From Moritella sp. JT01 (GTDB lineage: Bacteria; Pseudomonadota; Gammaproteobacteria; Enterobacterales; Moritellaceae): a stretch of 64,000 nt of DNA. The stretch's first letter is position 1. Every line of letters starts with the position of its first letter. Under the pieces are notes generated by a model. It saw only the letters and a program-made list of their open reading frames with translations. It had not been told where the DNA came from and ran no database searches. Positions 27,688-36,938 of this stretch are shown here, in pieces. The stretch spans positions 261,822 to 325,821 of the forward strand of contig NZ_LOCN01000006.1 of the NCBI RefSeq assembly GCF_001574435.1, given 5' to 3'. A program made the translations under genes and the position numbers.

Positions 27688-28476
27688 ATGGAATATGAAA
27701 CAGAGTACTCAATTAATAATGTTGTTCAGCAAGATGCTGCGAATTATCTAATTAACATGATTAACCATCCACAACCAAAACGAATTCTAGATATCGGTTG
27801 CGGCAGTGGAAATGTAACCCATAAATTAAGTTTAAAATATCCCAATGCTATAATTGATGCCATAGACCCATCATCAAAAATGATTAATATTGCAAAGAGT
27901 AATTTCCCCTCATCAAACTTCAATTTTATATGTCAAAAAATTGAAGAGTTTACTCCTGAATATGACTATGATTTAATTTTTTCTAATTCATCTTTTCAGT
28001 GGTGGGAACGACATGATATTGCATTAAGCCGAATTGCTGATGTGCTCGCTCCCAATGGCGTTGTAGCAATTCAAACACCATATCGGGATTTATGGTGTGA
28101 AGAAATAATAATACTTGTAGAACACGTTTTTGATATGTATTTCTCCGAATTATACCGACATTTCAAGTGTCCTTGTTTGCATTTAGAAACAAAAGCACAA
28201 TTTAAAGATTTATTAGTACACTCAGGGTTAACACCTTCCACAATTAAAGCTCATAGCTTTACTTATAATGTAACTAATGAAGAACTATTTAGAATTTTTA
28301 AGTCTGGTGCGGTCAAAGTCTATACTTCTAGTGATAACTTTGACGTAGAAGTACCGAAAGATTTTCAGACTGATTTTATACAAAAATTCAAAGCATTAAT
28401 CAGTAATGATAATGTTCGGTCCACATTATCATTACATCGAATGCTATTGCTATGTAATCCACCTAGAACGCGCTAA
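27688..28476 (+). CDS. SAM-dependent methyltransferase (BioC/Tam-like)
   Basis: 262-aa class I methyltransferase. Motif I is LDIGCGSGN at about residues 36-44, motif II is DAIDPSSKMI, then FDLIFSNSSFQWW and VLAPNGVVAIQTPY. The FQWW segment resembles the BioC/trans-aconitate methyltransferase group, which methylates small carboxylic acids, but the substrate cannot be read from the sequence. The gene is visibly A/T-richer than the operon before it and lies in the accessory block. SD AGGT precedes the ATG. Confidence 0.82.
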   Translation: MEYETEYSINNVVQQDAANYLINMINHPQPKRILDIGCGSGNVTHKLSLKYPNAIIDAIDPSSKMINIAKSNFPSSNFNFICQKIEEFTPEYDYDLIFSNSSFQWWERHDIALSRIADVLAPNGVVAIQTPYRDLWCEEIIILVEHVFDMYFSELYRHFKCPCLHLETKAQFKDLLVHSGLTPSTIKAHSFTYNVTNEELFRIFKSGAVKVYTSSDNFDVEVPKDFQTDFIQKFKALISNDNVRSTLSLHRMLLLCNPPRTR

Positions 28477-28577
28477 CCACGTTAAAACTACTAGGGCTAA
28501 TCGTAGCCCTTTCTAATTATTAGCATATGCATGTATCAATTCAACTTTAAATATATTTTCATTCACTTTCGTTAGCT

Positions 28578-28811
28578 TTATTTGAACAAATAGATCACTA
28601 ACATAAACTGTAATGTAAAAAATAATAAACAATGATAAATAATCTTTATATCCCATTCTGATAATCCAGACATAAATTTATTAATACGATTACGATAAGC
28701 AACTAATATATAAATTAAGCCAAATAAAATAAGAAAAAGTAACATTAAAATAATGATGACGAATTTTTCAAATATCACTGTATCCACATTTAAATCTAAA
28801 TTTTTATACAT
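28578..28811 (-). CDS. Possible small two-TM membrane protein
   Basis: 77 aa with hydrophobic helices near 15-38 and 57-76, separated by a basic loop. No clear SD and no family recognised. It lies in AT-rich accessory DNA, where chance hydrophobic frames are common. Confidence 0.4.
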   Translation of the reverse strand: MYKNLDLNVDTVIFEKFVIIILMLLFLILFGLIYILVAYRNRINKFMSGLSEWDIKIIYHCLLFFTLQFMLVIYLFK

Positions 28812-29704
28812 TCACAACAAAAAGCAATGAATAATATTAAAGTATTAGCCATTAACTTTATGAAAAATCATACTCGCCGTTAGTTTTAATTTCGTATATG
28901 CGTAGCTAATTACAGCGGGATAAACAGTATGGTTAAGAGGGTTTGTAATTTATCATTCAATAACTAAAATTTAAATTAGCTAATGATGGTTTTTTTATTA
29001 TAAACAAATTTCCCAAAAAAAATGTACCCAAAAAATGGGGACGGAAATTACCAGTGTAAAAATGGCTGTTTAACCGCTCTTAATCACCTAATGGCCGCTA
29101 TCTAAGGAATGGGATGATGTGAACCATCAAGAGCTCAAACCAAAAATAATGACTCTGCAATTACTATGGAAAGAATACAGAGAACGAAACAGCAATAAAT
29201 TCTACAGTTACAATCACTTCTGCCGATTATATTAAATATGGCTTGGCAGTCAAAAACCATCGATGCGATAACAACGCAATGTTGAGCCAGTACCACGGGT
29301 TTATCTTTTAGGCCTAGTTTTTTTTGTTTGGTGGTATTGTCAGGTCAAACGTCATTGGTTAAATTCAGCGGATAGACGACTGAGCCAATCTTGATTTTTC
29401 ATATCGCTTACTCCAATTTACATGCAATAAGTAAATCAAATTTTTAACGTTAAGTTGAGCTATGTTCTCGTCAGCTCAAATTATAACCTTGAATTAACAG
29501 ATTAAAATATTGCTAAAGTGTCGCTTTGCGATACTTCACCTCGAATTAGATAGTTTGGTTGCTCCACCCTATCTAAACTACCCTAAAAGGGTAACATCCC
29601 GCCAAGTGTTGTAAGTAGGTTGCAAATAAGTAGCAACCAAGCTTGTTTCGTAATGAGTCAAAACAATTGTAGTTATATATTTTTTTGCATCAAGATTATA
29701 ATAA
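28812..29704. other. Gene-free accessory DNA with insertion-sequence debris
   Basis: Contains the IS21 fragment (29092-29235), a reverse-strand scrap starting MKNQDWLSRLSAEFNQ near 29402 that stops after 16 codons, a hairpin TTAGATAG...CTATCTAA near 29547-29577 and GGTTGC...GCAACC at 29618-29638. No intact gene is seen. The region looks like residue from several insertions and deletions. Confidence 0.6.
29092..29235 (+). pseudogene. IS21-family IstA transposase fragment
   Basis: The frame reads WPLSKEWDDVNHQELKPKIM then TLQLLWKEYRERNSNKFYSYNHFCRLY and a stop. TLQLLWxEYRExNxxxYxYSxFCxLY is a hallmark of the N-terminal part of IstA in IS21 elements. The rest of istA and istB are absent and the preceding frame has stops. 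It is a decayed remnant. Confidence 0.8.
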
Positions 29705-30907
29705 ATAGGGGTTACTTGGAAAAGAAGATTAGGTATTATTTCTGGTAATATTTTTGAATACTATGATATTGCTGTTTATGGTGTTATCTATGTTTATATC
29801 GCTGAAAATTTTTTTTCTAATTCCTCTCTTGAACAATCAATTATTTTTGTATGGGGTATTTTTGCAATCCGATTTTTAATGAGACCTATTGGTGGTTTTA
29901 TTATTGGACTTTATGCTGATCAATATGGAAGGAAAAAAGCTTTAATCCTAACGAGTTCTCTTATTGGTGTAGCAACAATTTCAATGGCTATACTCCCGAC
30001 TTACTCTCAAATCGGGATTGCAGCACCACTTATTCTATTACTTCTTCAAATGATACAGTCATTTTGTTTTGGTGGTGAATATCCGGTAATAATATGCTAT
30101 CTACTTGAGACATCAAAAAAAGAAAGTAAGACTAAAGTCTCAGCTTTAATTGTTGCTAGTTGTTTGGTTGGTGTCCTCATGGCGCAATCACTCATCTTGA
30201 TTTTAGAATATAACTTGTCTAGACAGGAGATGGTTGACTTTGGATGGCGAATTCCACTATTTCTAGGTATTTTTAATATAGTATTGAGCTTTTATTTTAA
30301 ATTCAAGTTAGTTGATAGAGTTCCACTGGCGGTCAATAAGAGTAGATACAAGGTTGATAAAAAATCAATTCTTAAGGTATTTTTAATTTCAATACCTGCT
30401 GGAATTGTATTTTATGTGTATGCCACCGCAGGACGAATTCTAATAAATGTGATAAATCCTAGTGACACTATAAAATTATTATTCCCACTTTTAAGTAATG
30501 TTTTTTTTATTATATTTATAGTATTTGTTGGTTGGTTGTTTGATCGATATAGTTCATCAAAAAAAGCAATGGATCTAGGTGTATATTGTTTAATTATATT
30601 ATCTGCCCCTCTCTATACAATACTAGATACAGGAAATGTGGTATATTTGGTTATAGCTAATGCAGGGTTACTTTTTATTTCCGCATTGATTCTAGCACCT
30701 ACATGTGCAGTGATTTTCTCTCAAGTAAAAGGGACACATAAGGCTGTTTCATTAGGGGTTGGATTTAATTGTGCATTATCTATTTTTGGTGGTATTACTC
30801 CATTAGTTATAACGTTATTATCACCTTATGAACTGAAATACACCGGACTTATTATAGGTCTTTTTGGATTTACATATTTATATTCAATGAGAATTAAAAC
30901 TACCTAA
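29705..30907 (+). CDS. MFS transporter (ProP/MHS-like) without a normal start codon
   Basis: The frame is open from 29705, just after a TAA, but the first ATG is at 29879 (342 aa). The 58 codons before that ATG clearly encode the missing first helix (GNIFEYYDIAVYGVIYVYIA, then FAIRFLMRPIGG). Starting at 29879 would therefore remove TM1 and most of TM2 of a 12-TM protein. RPIGGFIIGLYADQYGRKKALIL is the family loop 2-3 motif. No ATG, GTG or TTG exists in the extra segment, so it either starts at ATT/ATA or lost its 5' end next to the IS debris. It is followed 39 bp later by a methyltransferase. Confidence 0.75.
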   Translation: MGVTWKRRLGIISGNIFEYYDIAVYGVIYVYIAENFFSNSSLEQSIIFVWGIFAIRFLMRPIGGFIIGLYADQYGRKKALILTSSLIGVATISMAILPTYSQIGIAAPLILLLLQMIQSFCFGGEYPVIICYLLETSKKESKTKVSALIVASCLVGVLMAQSLILILEYNLSRQEMVDFGWRIPLFLGIFNIVLSFYFKFKLVDRVPLAVNKSRYKVDKKSILKVFLISIPAGIVFYVYATAGRILINVINPSDTIKLLFPLLSNVFFIIFIVFVGWLFDRYSSSKKAMDLGVYCLIILSAPLYTILDTGNVVYLVIANAGLLFISALILAPTCAVIFSQVKGTHKAVSLGVGFNCALSIFGGITPLVITLLSPYELKYTGLIIGLFGFTYLYSMRIKTT

Positions 30908-30946
30908 CTAATATAAATAATTTAATGAAATTGGAGTAAATAACAC

Positions 30947-31696
30947 GTGATTTTAAATTGGCATGCAGGGGATTATTCACAGAACTCCGAAGTACAAAAA
31001 CTATTATCTTTTGAACTTATTGATAAAGAACACCTTGAAAATAAAAGTATTATGGATATTGGTTGTGGGGACGGAGCTATAACATCGTATTTACAAAAAA
31101 AATCTAAAAAAAAGGTTTTAGGTGTTGATTTGTCCATAGATATGCTTAATTTTGCAAAGAAACATTACCCCGAATGTAGGTTTATAATGCAGGATGTAAG
31201 TACATTAAGTATCGAAGAAAAGTTCAATGTTATTACTAGTTTTAATTGTTTACATTGGGTTTCTGATCTAAAAAAAGCATTGGGACTTATTTATAAATCA
31301 TTAGATAAATCAGGGCGTTTTATAGGTTTGATATATCCTAGGTGTGAACATCTTTGGAAAGCATCTGAAAATATTGCGGTTTATGAAAAGTATAAACCGT
31401 ATTTTTCTTCTTTTACAAATCCTTACTTTTTTTATTCTACTTCAGACTTAGAGCTATTTTTAAGCGAAGTAGGATTTGAGAATATAAAGATTAAAGTTGA
31501 GACCCGTACACATCACTTTCATAACGACAATTTATTTTTGCGTTACATAAGCTGTTGGATGCCACATATGCAAGTAGCGCCACCTGAATTTATAACTGAT
31601 TGGATTTATGAATTTAGACGACTAACTAATCAACAGGAAGAAAGCATTAATATGGTTTATGATGTTATTACATTCAATTGTGTTGCTCGAGATTAA
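30947..31696 (+). CDS. SAM-dependent methyltransferase (JHAMT-like)
   Basis: 249-aa class I methyltransferase. Residues 3-9 (LNWHAGDY), motif I MDIGCGDGAIT, VLGVDLSIDML, FNVITSFNCLHWVSDLKKAL and SGRFIGLIYPR match the group that includes juvenile-hormone-acid methyltransferase-type and BioC-type enzymes. It starts at GTG (30947), chosen because it precedes the conserved N-terminus and has a GGAG upstream. It probably shares a transcript with the transporter before it. AT-rich composition suggests acquired DNA. Substrate unknown. Confidence 0.8.
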   Translation: MILNWHAGDYSQNSEVQKLLSFELIDKEHLENKSIMDIGCGDGAITSYLQKKSKKKVLGVDLSIDMLNFAKKHYPECRFIMQDVSTLSIEEKFNVITSFNCLHWVSDLKKALGLIYKSLDKSGRFIGLIYPRCEHLWKASENIAVYEKYKPYFSSFTNPYFFYSTSDLELFLSEVGFENIKIKVETRTHHFHNDNLFLRYISCWMPHMQVAPPEFITDWIYEFRRLTNQQEESINMVYDVITFNCVARD

Positions 31697-31802
31697 TTTT
31701 ATAAATACCTATAAAGTAAATAGTATTTTTTATTTAGTTTAGTTAATTAATTAATTCTAAATTTAACATTTCCATTAATATCTTGTTTTTAAAAGGGATT
31801 TT

Positions 31803-32222
31803 ATGTCGACATATAAAGATGGGTTAATTAGTGATTCCAGACAATTTATGGAATTGATTTGGAGTGAAAAAAATGTTGATGATATATCAAATATAATGTC
31901 ACATAATACTATAATCGGAAGCCCAGTGAAGTTAAGTGTAGGGTACGAACCTTTTATTAACACGCTACATTCTTGGTTTAGAGCTTTCCCAGAATTGAAT
32001 TATAAAGAAAATTCAATTCACTTGTGTGAAGATACTATTATTATTAATTGGGAGTGTAGAGGTAAACATTTAGGGGAGTTTTTATCAGTCTCAGCAACTG
32101 GAAATTCAATTTTCTACGAAGGAGAAACTAAGCTTATTTTTAAAGATAGAAAAATATGTAATTATCAAGCTGATGTTAATATAAATAAATTAATATCTCA
32201 GATTTCAGATTTCATATTCTGA
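31803..32222 (+). CDS. SnoaL-like (NTF2-fold) protein
   Basis: 139 aa. The start SRQFMELIWSEKNVDDISNI, then GSPVKLSVGYEPFINTLHSWFRAFPELNY and INWECRGKHLGEFLSVSATG, matches SnoaL-like polyketide-cyclase/NTF2-fold proteins. Such domains act as small-molecule enzymes or binding modules. SD AAGGG precedes the ATG. A LuxR-type HTH follows immediately in another frame (32194-32517), so this may be the N-terminal half of a frameshifted regulator. Confidence 0.7.
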   Translation: MSTYKDGLISDSRQFMELIWSEKNVDDISNIMSHNTIIGSPVKLSVGYEPFINTLHSWFRAFPELNYKENSIHLCEDTIIINWECRGKHLGEFLSVSATGNSIFYEGETKLIFKDRKICNYQADVNINKLISQISDFIF

Positions 32223-32517
32223 TTTATCTTCACAATACATTACGAATGATAATATAAATTTTTATAAAGTCATTAATGAAATATGGAATAAAAAATTATC
32301 TAACCGTCAAATAGAATGCCTTTCACTTTCAACATTAAATATTACCACTAAAGGAATCGCTAAGTTATTATACATTGGAACAAGTTCTGTTGATACTCAT
32401 TTAAAAAGAGCATTTTATTTATTAGGTATAAATAATAAAAAAATGTTCATGTCTTATATAATAGAGAATAATACAATAGAACTTGTTGTTCGTATTGCTT
32501 TACATCTTAGGTCCTAG
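32194..32517 (+). pseudogene. LuxR/GerE-type HTH fragment, no start codon
   Basis: The frame contains NKKLSNRQIECLSLSTLNITTKGIAKLLYIGTSSVDTHLKRAFYLLGI, a clear LuxR C-terminal DNA-binding domain (xLSxRQxECLxL...IAxxLxIxxxxVxxHLxxxxxKLGI). There is no ATG, GTG or TTG before it. It overlaps the end of the SnoaL-like ORF in a different frame. Either a frameshift split a SnoaL-LuxR fusion or the regulator lost its N-terminus. Confidence 0.7.
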
Positions 32518-33092
32518 ATTCTCAGATTAACCAGCGCGGTTCCATTACATTTTGAGTGATCGAGAATTTCAATTCTCTGATGTGGCGATTGAAACTGTGC
32601 TAATGGTAGAAGGCGTATTCACTCTGCCATTACGCTAACCCATCGAGAGGTGCTATCCGACATATCGCTATCGATTCAACGCTCACGAGCGGAACACTAT
32701 CACTTCGGTGTTACAATGCTCAAGTTAGTGAAGTCTATGTCAATGCTAAGGCGCTCAACAACGTCATTAGACTAAGTATGCCTGAAAGAAATACGAGGTA
32801 TTACTGCCGCAATGATGTCTAGAGATCTTGGTATATCTAGGGAAGAATATCAAGTATGACAACAGGCAGTGTTACAAACACCACGTAAATATCTATCTGT
32901 AATAGTAAGATATTTAGGTATATCCGAACTCAGGATGGAGAATATCGAAGGTGTTAAAATTATTGGATATGTTGATGCTTTTTTAAATAAAGAATTATAT
33001 GAACACTAAAACTTATTATGAGGTAACTAAACCCCAGCTTAACCTCAAAGGAAAAGCCGAGGCTAATTGATCGATATTAAATATCAGTCAAC
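32518..33092. other. Decayed DNA between the accessory block and ybaB
   Basis: Holds the IS5 remnant (32524-32780), a short HTH-like scrap (ITAAMMSRDLGISREEYQV, ending near 32860) and an open tail VIVRYLGISELRMENIEGVK...NKELYEH ending at 33009. None is an intact gene. The last 80 bp form the 3' flank of ybaB. Confidence 0.6.
32524..32780 (+). pseudogene. IS5-family transposase remnant
   Basis: Three scraps of one transposase survive in different frames: INQRGSITF (from about 32526), FQFSDVAIETVLMVEGVFTL ending PLR (32558-32638), then HIAIDSTL and SEVYVNAKALNNVIRLSMPE (to about 32780). The NRGSLTFWxxE, AIxTxLMxKGVFxLPLR and IDSTGLK blocks are typical of IS5/IS903-type transposases. The central catalytic part is deleted and stops are frequent. 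Confidence 0.75.
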
Positions 33093-33422
33093 TTAGAACG
33101 GCATTTTCATACCTGGTGGTAATTTCATACCGCCGGTAACGTCAGCCATTCTTGATTTGTTTTCTTCTTCAACACGACGAGCAGCATCGTTGATAGCAGC
33201 AGCGATAAGATCTTCTAACATTTCTTTATCGTCTTCCATCAATTCAGGATCGATTTGTACACGACGTACGTTATGGCTACCAGTCATAGTAATTTTAACC
33301 ATACCAGCACCTGATTCGCCAACTACTTCCATATTAGCTAGCTCTTCTTGTACTTTAGCCATTTTGTCTTGCATTTGTTGGGCTTGCTTCATTAGCCCGC
33401 CCATTCCGCCTTTACCAAACAT
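33093..33422 (-). CDS. ybaB: YbaB/EbfC nucleoid-associated protein
   Basis: 109 aa, equal to E. coli YbaB. It starts [20 protein letters not shown] and ends [11 protein letters not shown], both hallmarks. It is a DNA-binding dimer linked to the dnaX-recR locus. I use the ATG at 33422 because it gives the conserved N-terminus; an in-frame ATG 21 codons upstream adds only non-conserved sequence. It lies 117 bp downstream of dnaX and would normally be followed by recR, now 8.4 kb away. Confidence 0.96.
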   Translation of the reverse strand: MFGKGGMGGLMKQAQQMQDKMAKVQEELANMEVVGESGAGMVKITMTGSHNVRRVQIDPELMEDDKEMLEDLIAAAINDAARRVEEENKSRMADVTGGMKLPPGMKMPF

Positions 33423-33539
33423 ATTAAACTCTCTTTCTATCTGACTGTCGCGAACAACAATAAGTAAATACCGATTGCTTCGCACTGAATACTCATACTA
33501 TATGGGTATCATTAAAAAAAAATCAAGGTTACTAAATCT

Positions 33540-36008
33540 TTATAACGGCACAATTGAACTATCATCAACAACAGCCCCGAGACGGTTCATAAAGAACTGA
33601 ATATACTTATCATCATACAAGTTTTTCGTCGCATTCGCTAAGCGTTGTTGATAAATTATTTCTTCAAGTTGCGCTGGCGTTGATTGGTTTGGGTTTTCAC
33701 CAAAGTTAATCACTAACTCCACAGGCTCAGATAACACTTGTTGTAGCGCTTCGCTTAACTGCTGACGTGACTTGTCATTGGCAAAGTAACGTTGATCTGG
33801 ATTCATGGTTAATGTAACGCGACCAGGCTCCTGCTCCATCACACTGTGCAGCGCCAATTGACGGACACGCCCACCTAAACTCATCTGATTAATATAACAA
33901 CACCACGGGTCTGTTTCATCACGTAGCTTATTATCTAACGGTGCAGTAGCCGTTGATTTACCTGACTTTTGTGCCTGGAAAGCGGGTGACAAATCATTAA
34001 TATCAACCTTAACCTGGCTAAAGCGATCTATTTGACGAACGACGGGTTCAGCAAAGCCTTGCGGTGGATAAGTATTCTGGTCAGGCATTTGGTTATGATA
34101 ATCGCCCTGCCCTTGATCAGGATAGTTACCTTGATCTTGATACGAATCCAACGGTGGTAGATCTTGCCATGCAGGTGCAGACTGTTGTAAAGACGATTGC
34201 TGCATGTTCTGGCTTGCTGGCGGTTCGTTAAAACGATTCTGGCCAGGTTGTGTATTCTGTCTAACAGGTGCTACCGCTTTTTTCGGCGGTACATACGACG
34301 ATGGAGCCTGTTCACTCTTCGCCGCTGTCGACTTTTTTGCAGTTGTACCTAAACGACTACGTAAGAAGTTACGTGTTTTACGACCTTGGTCAACACTGCT
34401 TTCTTCTACTTGCGCTTGCGCAGGAGTTTGACTCTGCGGTTGCTGCTGAGTTGTATTTACTTGCTCATTGTGGACAGGTACGGTTTGTGTCGGTGACATA
34501 TCCATCGGTTGTGGCGTGTATTCTGCTGCTGCGTTATTTTCTTGTGCAACGCTATTCTGTTGTTCAAAACTGTTTTGCGGCGCGATATTACTCTGTGGCG
34601 TTAGATCACCCTGTGGAGCAATACTTTGTGACTCAACTTGTGGCGCTGTATAGCCCTGCGGTTCAGCGGTTTGTTGTTCAAGAGCTTGCGCTTCAACATG
34701 GCCCATCGCTTGCGCTGCTTGTAATAGCTCGTTTTGCTCTAGGTTTAAATTCGTAACCGCTTCATCAATCGGTTCAACAAATGGAGCTGCTGGTTGTTGC
34801 GTTAATTCTTGTATAGGTTGCTGTACTTTCTGCGGCGCTTGTTCAATCTGTGCTGCAACCACCGTCACCGCTGGTGCGATTGCGACAGGTGCTGGCGTCA
34901 CATCCCTTTCTGGCGCTTGTAAGCGACCTTGTGGGCGGAACGCTAACATACGTAATATCGTCATTTCTAGCGCACTACGTGGATCAGGTGCAAGCGGTAA
35001 TTCTTTACGGCCAGTCAGTGTGATTTGATAATATAACTGTACATCTTCTGGTGACATGTCATCACACAAGGCTTTCACTTTATCGGCATGTTCAGTATCA
35101 ACCACTGACGACGGTAAAATTTGCGCCATAGCAATACGGTGTAACAAACTTGCTAACTCGACGTGTAATTGGTCGAAGTCTGGTCCTAGCGAGCTCACTT
35201 CTGCAATCTTCGCCATGCAATTATTCGCATCACCACTGACAATTAAGCGCAGTAGTTGCAACATATGGCTATGATCTAACGTACCTAACATATCTAACAC
35301 AGTTTGGTGTAATACTTCACCTGCACCGTGAGACAAGGCTTGATCCGTCAAACTCAATGCATCACGCATACTGCCATCGGCCGCTTTGGCGATTGAGTTC
35401 AATGCTGACAATTCATATTGGCAATGTTCACGCGATAAAATATGCACCAACTGCTGAGAAATCTGCTCAGTCGTTAGGCTTTTTAAATGAAATTGCAAAC
35501 AACGCGATAAGATCGTAATAGGCAGTTTTTGTGGATCGGTTGTCGCGAGTAAGAACTTCACATATTCAGGTGGTTCTTCTAGCGTTTTTAATAGGGCATT
35601 AAAACTGTGCTTAGAAAGCATGTGTACTTCATCGATTAAGTACACCTTAAAACGACCACGAGCTGGCTTATACTGCACGTTATCGAGTAACTCACGGGTA
35701 TCTTCAACTTTGGTACGTGATGCCGCATCAATTTCGAGTAGATCAACATAAGAACCTTGATCAATCTCGACACACGTTGAGCATTCGCCACAAGGTTTAC
35801 TGGTGATCCCTTTCTCACAGTTTAAGCTCTTCGCTAAAATGCGGGCGATCGTTGTTTTACCAACACCGCGAGTACCACTGAGCAAATAAGCATGGTGTAA
35901 ACGATCTTGCTCTAGCGCATTAACTAAAGCGGTCAGCACATGTTGTTGACCAACAACTTGCTGAAAATTATGCGGGCGCCATTTACGCGCTAAAACTTGA
36001 TAACTCAT
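33540..36008 (-). CDS. dnaX: DNA polymerase III tau (and gamma) subunit
   Basis: 822 aa, against 643 in E. coli. The AAA+ clamp-loader region (1-370) has Walker A GTRGVGKTT at 45-53, zinc cysteines CEKGITSKPCGECSTC near 64-79, and the Walker B IDEVHML. A very long Gln/Pro/Ala-rich linker (about 375-650) follows, then the conserved C-terminal domain (about 670-822) that binds DnaB and the polymerase core. An A AAA AAG slippery heptamer lies at codons 558-559. A -1 shift there adds six residues and stops, giving a gamma-like product of about 565 aa. It is the second gene of apt-dnaX-ybaB. Confidence 0.96.
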   Translation of the reverse strand: MSYQVLARKWRPHNFQQVVGQQHVLTALVNALEQDRLHHAYLLSGTRGVGKTTIARILAKSLNCEKGITSKPCGECSTCVEIDQGSYVDLLEIDAASRTKVEDTRELLDNVQYKPARGRFKVYLIDEVHMLSKHSFNALLKTLEEPPEYVKFLLATTDPQKLPITILSRCLQFHLKSLTTEQISQQLVHILSREHCQYELSALNSIAKAADGSMRDALSLTDQALSHGAGEVLHQTVLDMLGTLDHSHMLQLLRLIVSGDANNCMAKIAEVSSLGPDFDQLHVELASLLHRIAMAQILPSSVVDTEHADKVKALCDDMSPEDVQLYYQITLTGRKELPLAPDPRSALEMTILRMLAFRPQGRLQAPERDVTPAPVAIAPAVTVVAAQIEQAPQKVQQPIQELTQQPAAPFVEPIDEAVTNLNLEQNELLQAAQAMGHVEAQALEQQTAEPQGYTAPQVESQSIAPQGDLTPQSNIAPQNSFEQQNSVAQENNAAAEYTPQPMDMSPTQTVPVHNEQVNTTQQQPQSQTPAQAQVEESSVDQGRKTRNFLRSRLGTTAKKSTAAKSEQAPSSYVPPKKAVAPVRQNTQPGQNRFNEPPASQNMQQSSLQQSAPAWQDLPPLDSYQDQGNYPDQGQGDYHNQMPDQNTYPPQGFAEPVVRQIDRFSQVKVDINDLSPAFQAQKSGKSTATAPLDNKLRDETDPWCCYINQMSLGGRVRQLALHSVMEQEPGRVTLTMNPDQRYFANDKSRQQLSEALQQVLSEPVELVINFGENPNQSTPAQLEEIIYQQRLANATKNLYDDKYIQFFMNRLGAVVDDSSIVPL
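34312..34338 (-). promoter_or_regulatory. Programmed -1 frameshift site in dnaX
   Basis: On the coding strand the in-frame context is GCA AAA AAG, that is the slippery A AAA AAG at 34338-34332, the same heptamer as E. coli dnaX. After a -1 slip the frame reads GTC GAC AGC GGC GAA GAG TGA, with TGA at 34314-34312. This would make the short gamma subunit. Confidence 0.75.
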
Positions 36009-36131
36009 AACAGTTCAATGATTACTTAATATTGATAAGCACTAATATGCTCGGGACTGAAAATAGCTGGCAGTCGGCCACCAGCTAATCATGATAATTA
36101 CGATGATTACTGTTATTACAGTGGCAGCGGA

Positions 36132-36677
36132 TTATTCGCCGGCAAAATCAACTAATTTGGTAATATTAACATTAAGATTATTTAATACAGCTTCACCACC
36201 AAGATCCGGTAATGAGATAACAAATGCAGCATCTTCAACGATACCGCCAAGCTGACGAATTAACGAAACTGTCGCAGCAACAGTGCCACCCGTCGCTAAT
36301 AAATCATCAACGATAAGTACTTTATCACCGGCATCTACAGCATCAACATGGATCTGTAACGTATCTGTACCGTATTCAAGCTCATAGCTTTGCTCGATAG
36401 TTTTACGCGGTAATTTGTTTGGTTTACGTACTAAAATAAAGCCTAAACCAAGCGCTTTAGCAAGCGGAGCACCGAAAATAAAACCACGCGCTTCAGTACC
36501 GGCAATTTTTGTAAAACCAGCATCTTTAAAACGTTCAACAAGTAAGTCGATTGTCGCTGCAAATGCAGGACCGTTTTCAACTAAGCTTGTTACATCACGG
36601 AATATAATGCCTGCTTTCGGGTAGTCTGGAATTGATTTAATACTGTTTTTAATAAACCCGAGTGTATCTTGGTTCAT
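36132..36677 (-). CDS. apt: Adenine phosphoribosyltransferase
   Basis: 181 aa; converts adenine and PRPP to AMP in purine salvage. The start is typical ([24 protein letters not shown]). [12 protein letters not shown] and the PRPP loop [13 protein letters not shown] near 125-137 are diagnostic. SD AGGT precedes the ATG. It is upstream of dnaX in the same orientation with a 123-bp gap, as in E. coli. Confidence 0.97.
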   Translation of the reverse strand: MNQDTLGFIKNSIKSIPDYPKAGIIFRDVTSLVENGPAFAATIDLLVERFKDAGFTKIAGTEARGFIFGAPLAKALGLGFILVRKPNKLPRKTIEQSYELEYGTDTLQIHVDAVDAGDKVLIVDDLLATGGTVAATVSLIRQLGGIVEDAAFVISLPDLGGEAVLNNLNVNITKLVDFAGE

Positions 36678-36938
36678 GTTTCAACCTGTTAGTTTGATGA
36701 ACTATACCCGAGTTACTTCAAGATGCTTGGGTATATATGTCATATCACCAAATAATTTGGGTATAAAACATGTGCTCATATAAAAATAATATTGGAGATA
36801 AATTTTATGTAACTGCTTGTTGATATGCAAGCGAGTATTAAGATTAACCCTCCTTTTGAAGAAATTATTATACGATATATTTGGCAATTGTGGTTAATTC
36901 TGTTTTAATCGCTCATTTTGCCAACGCAGGACAATAAC

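Noticed and set aside
29540-29700. Integron attC-like site
   Set aside because: Hairpins are present, but the GTTRRRY/RYYYAAC core sites do not occur in the right arrangement and no integrase is visible.
34204-34756. Plus-strand frames opposite the dnaX linker
   Set aside because: They are shadows of the Gln/Pro-rich dnaX codons and lack SD sequences and recognisable domains.
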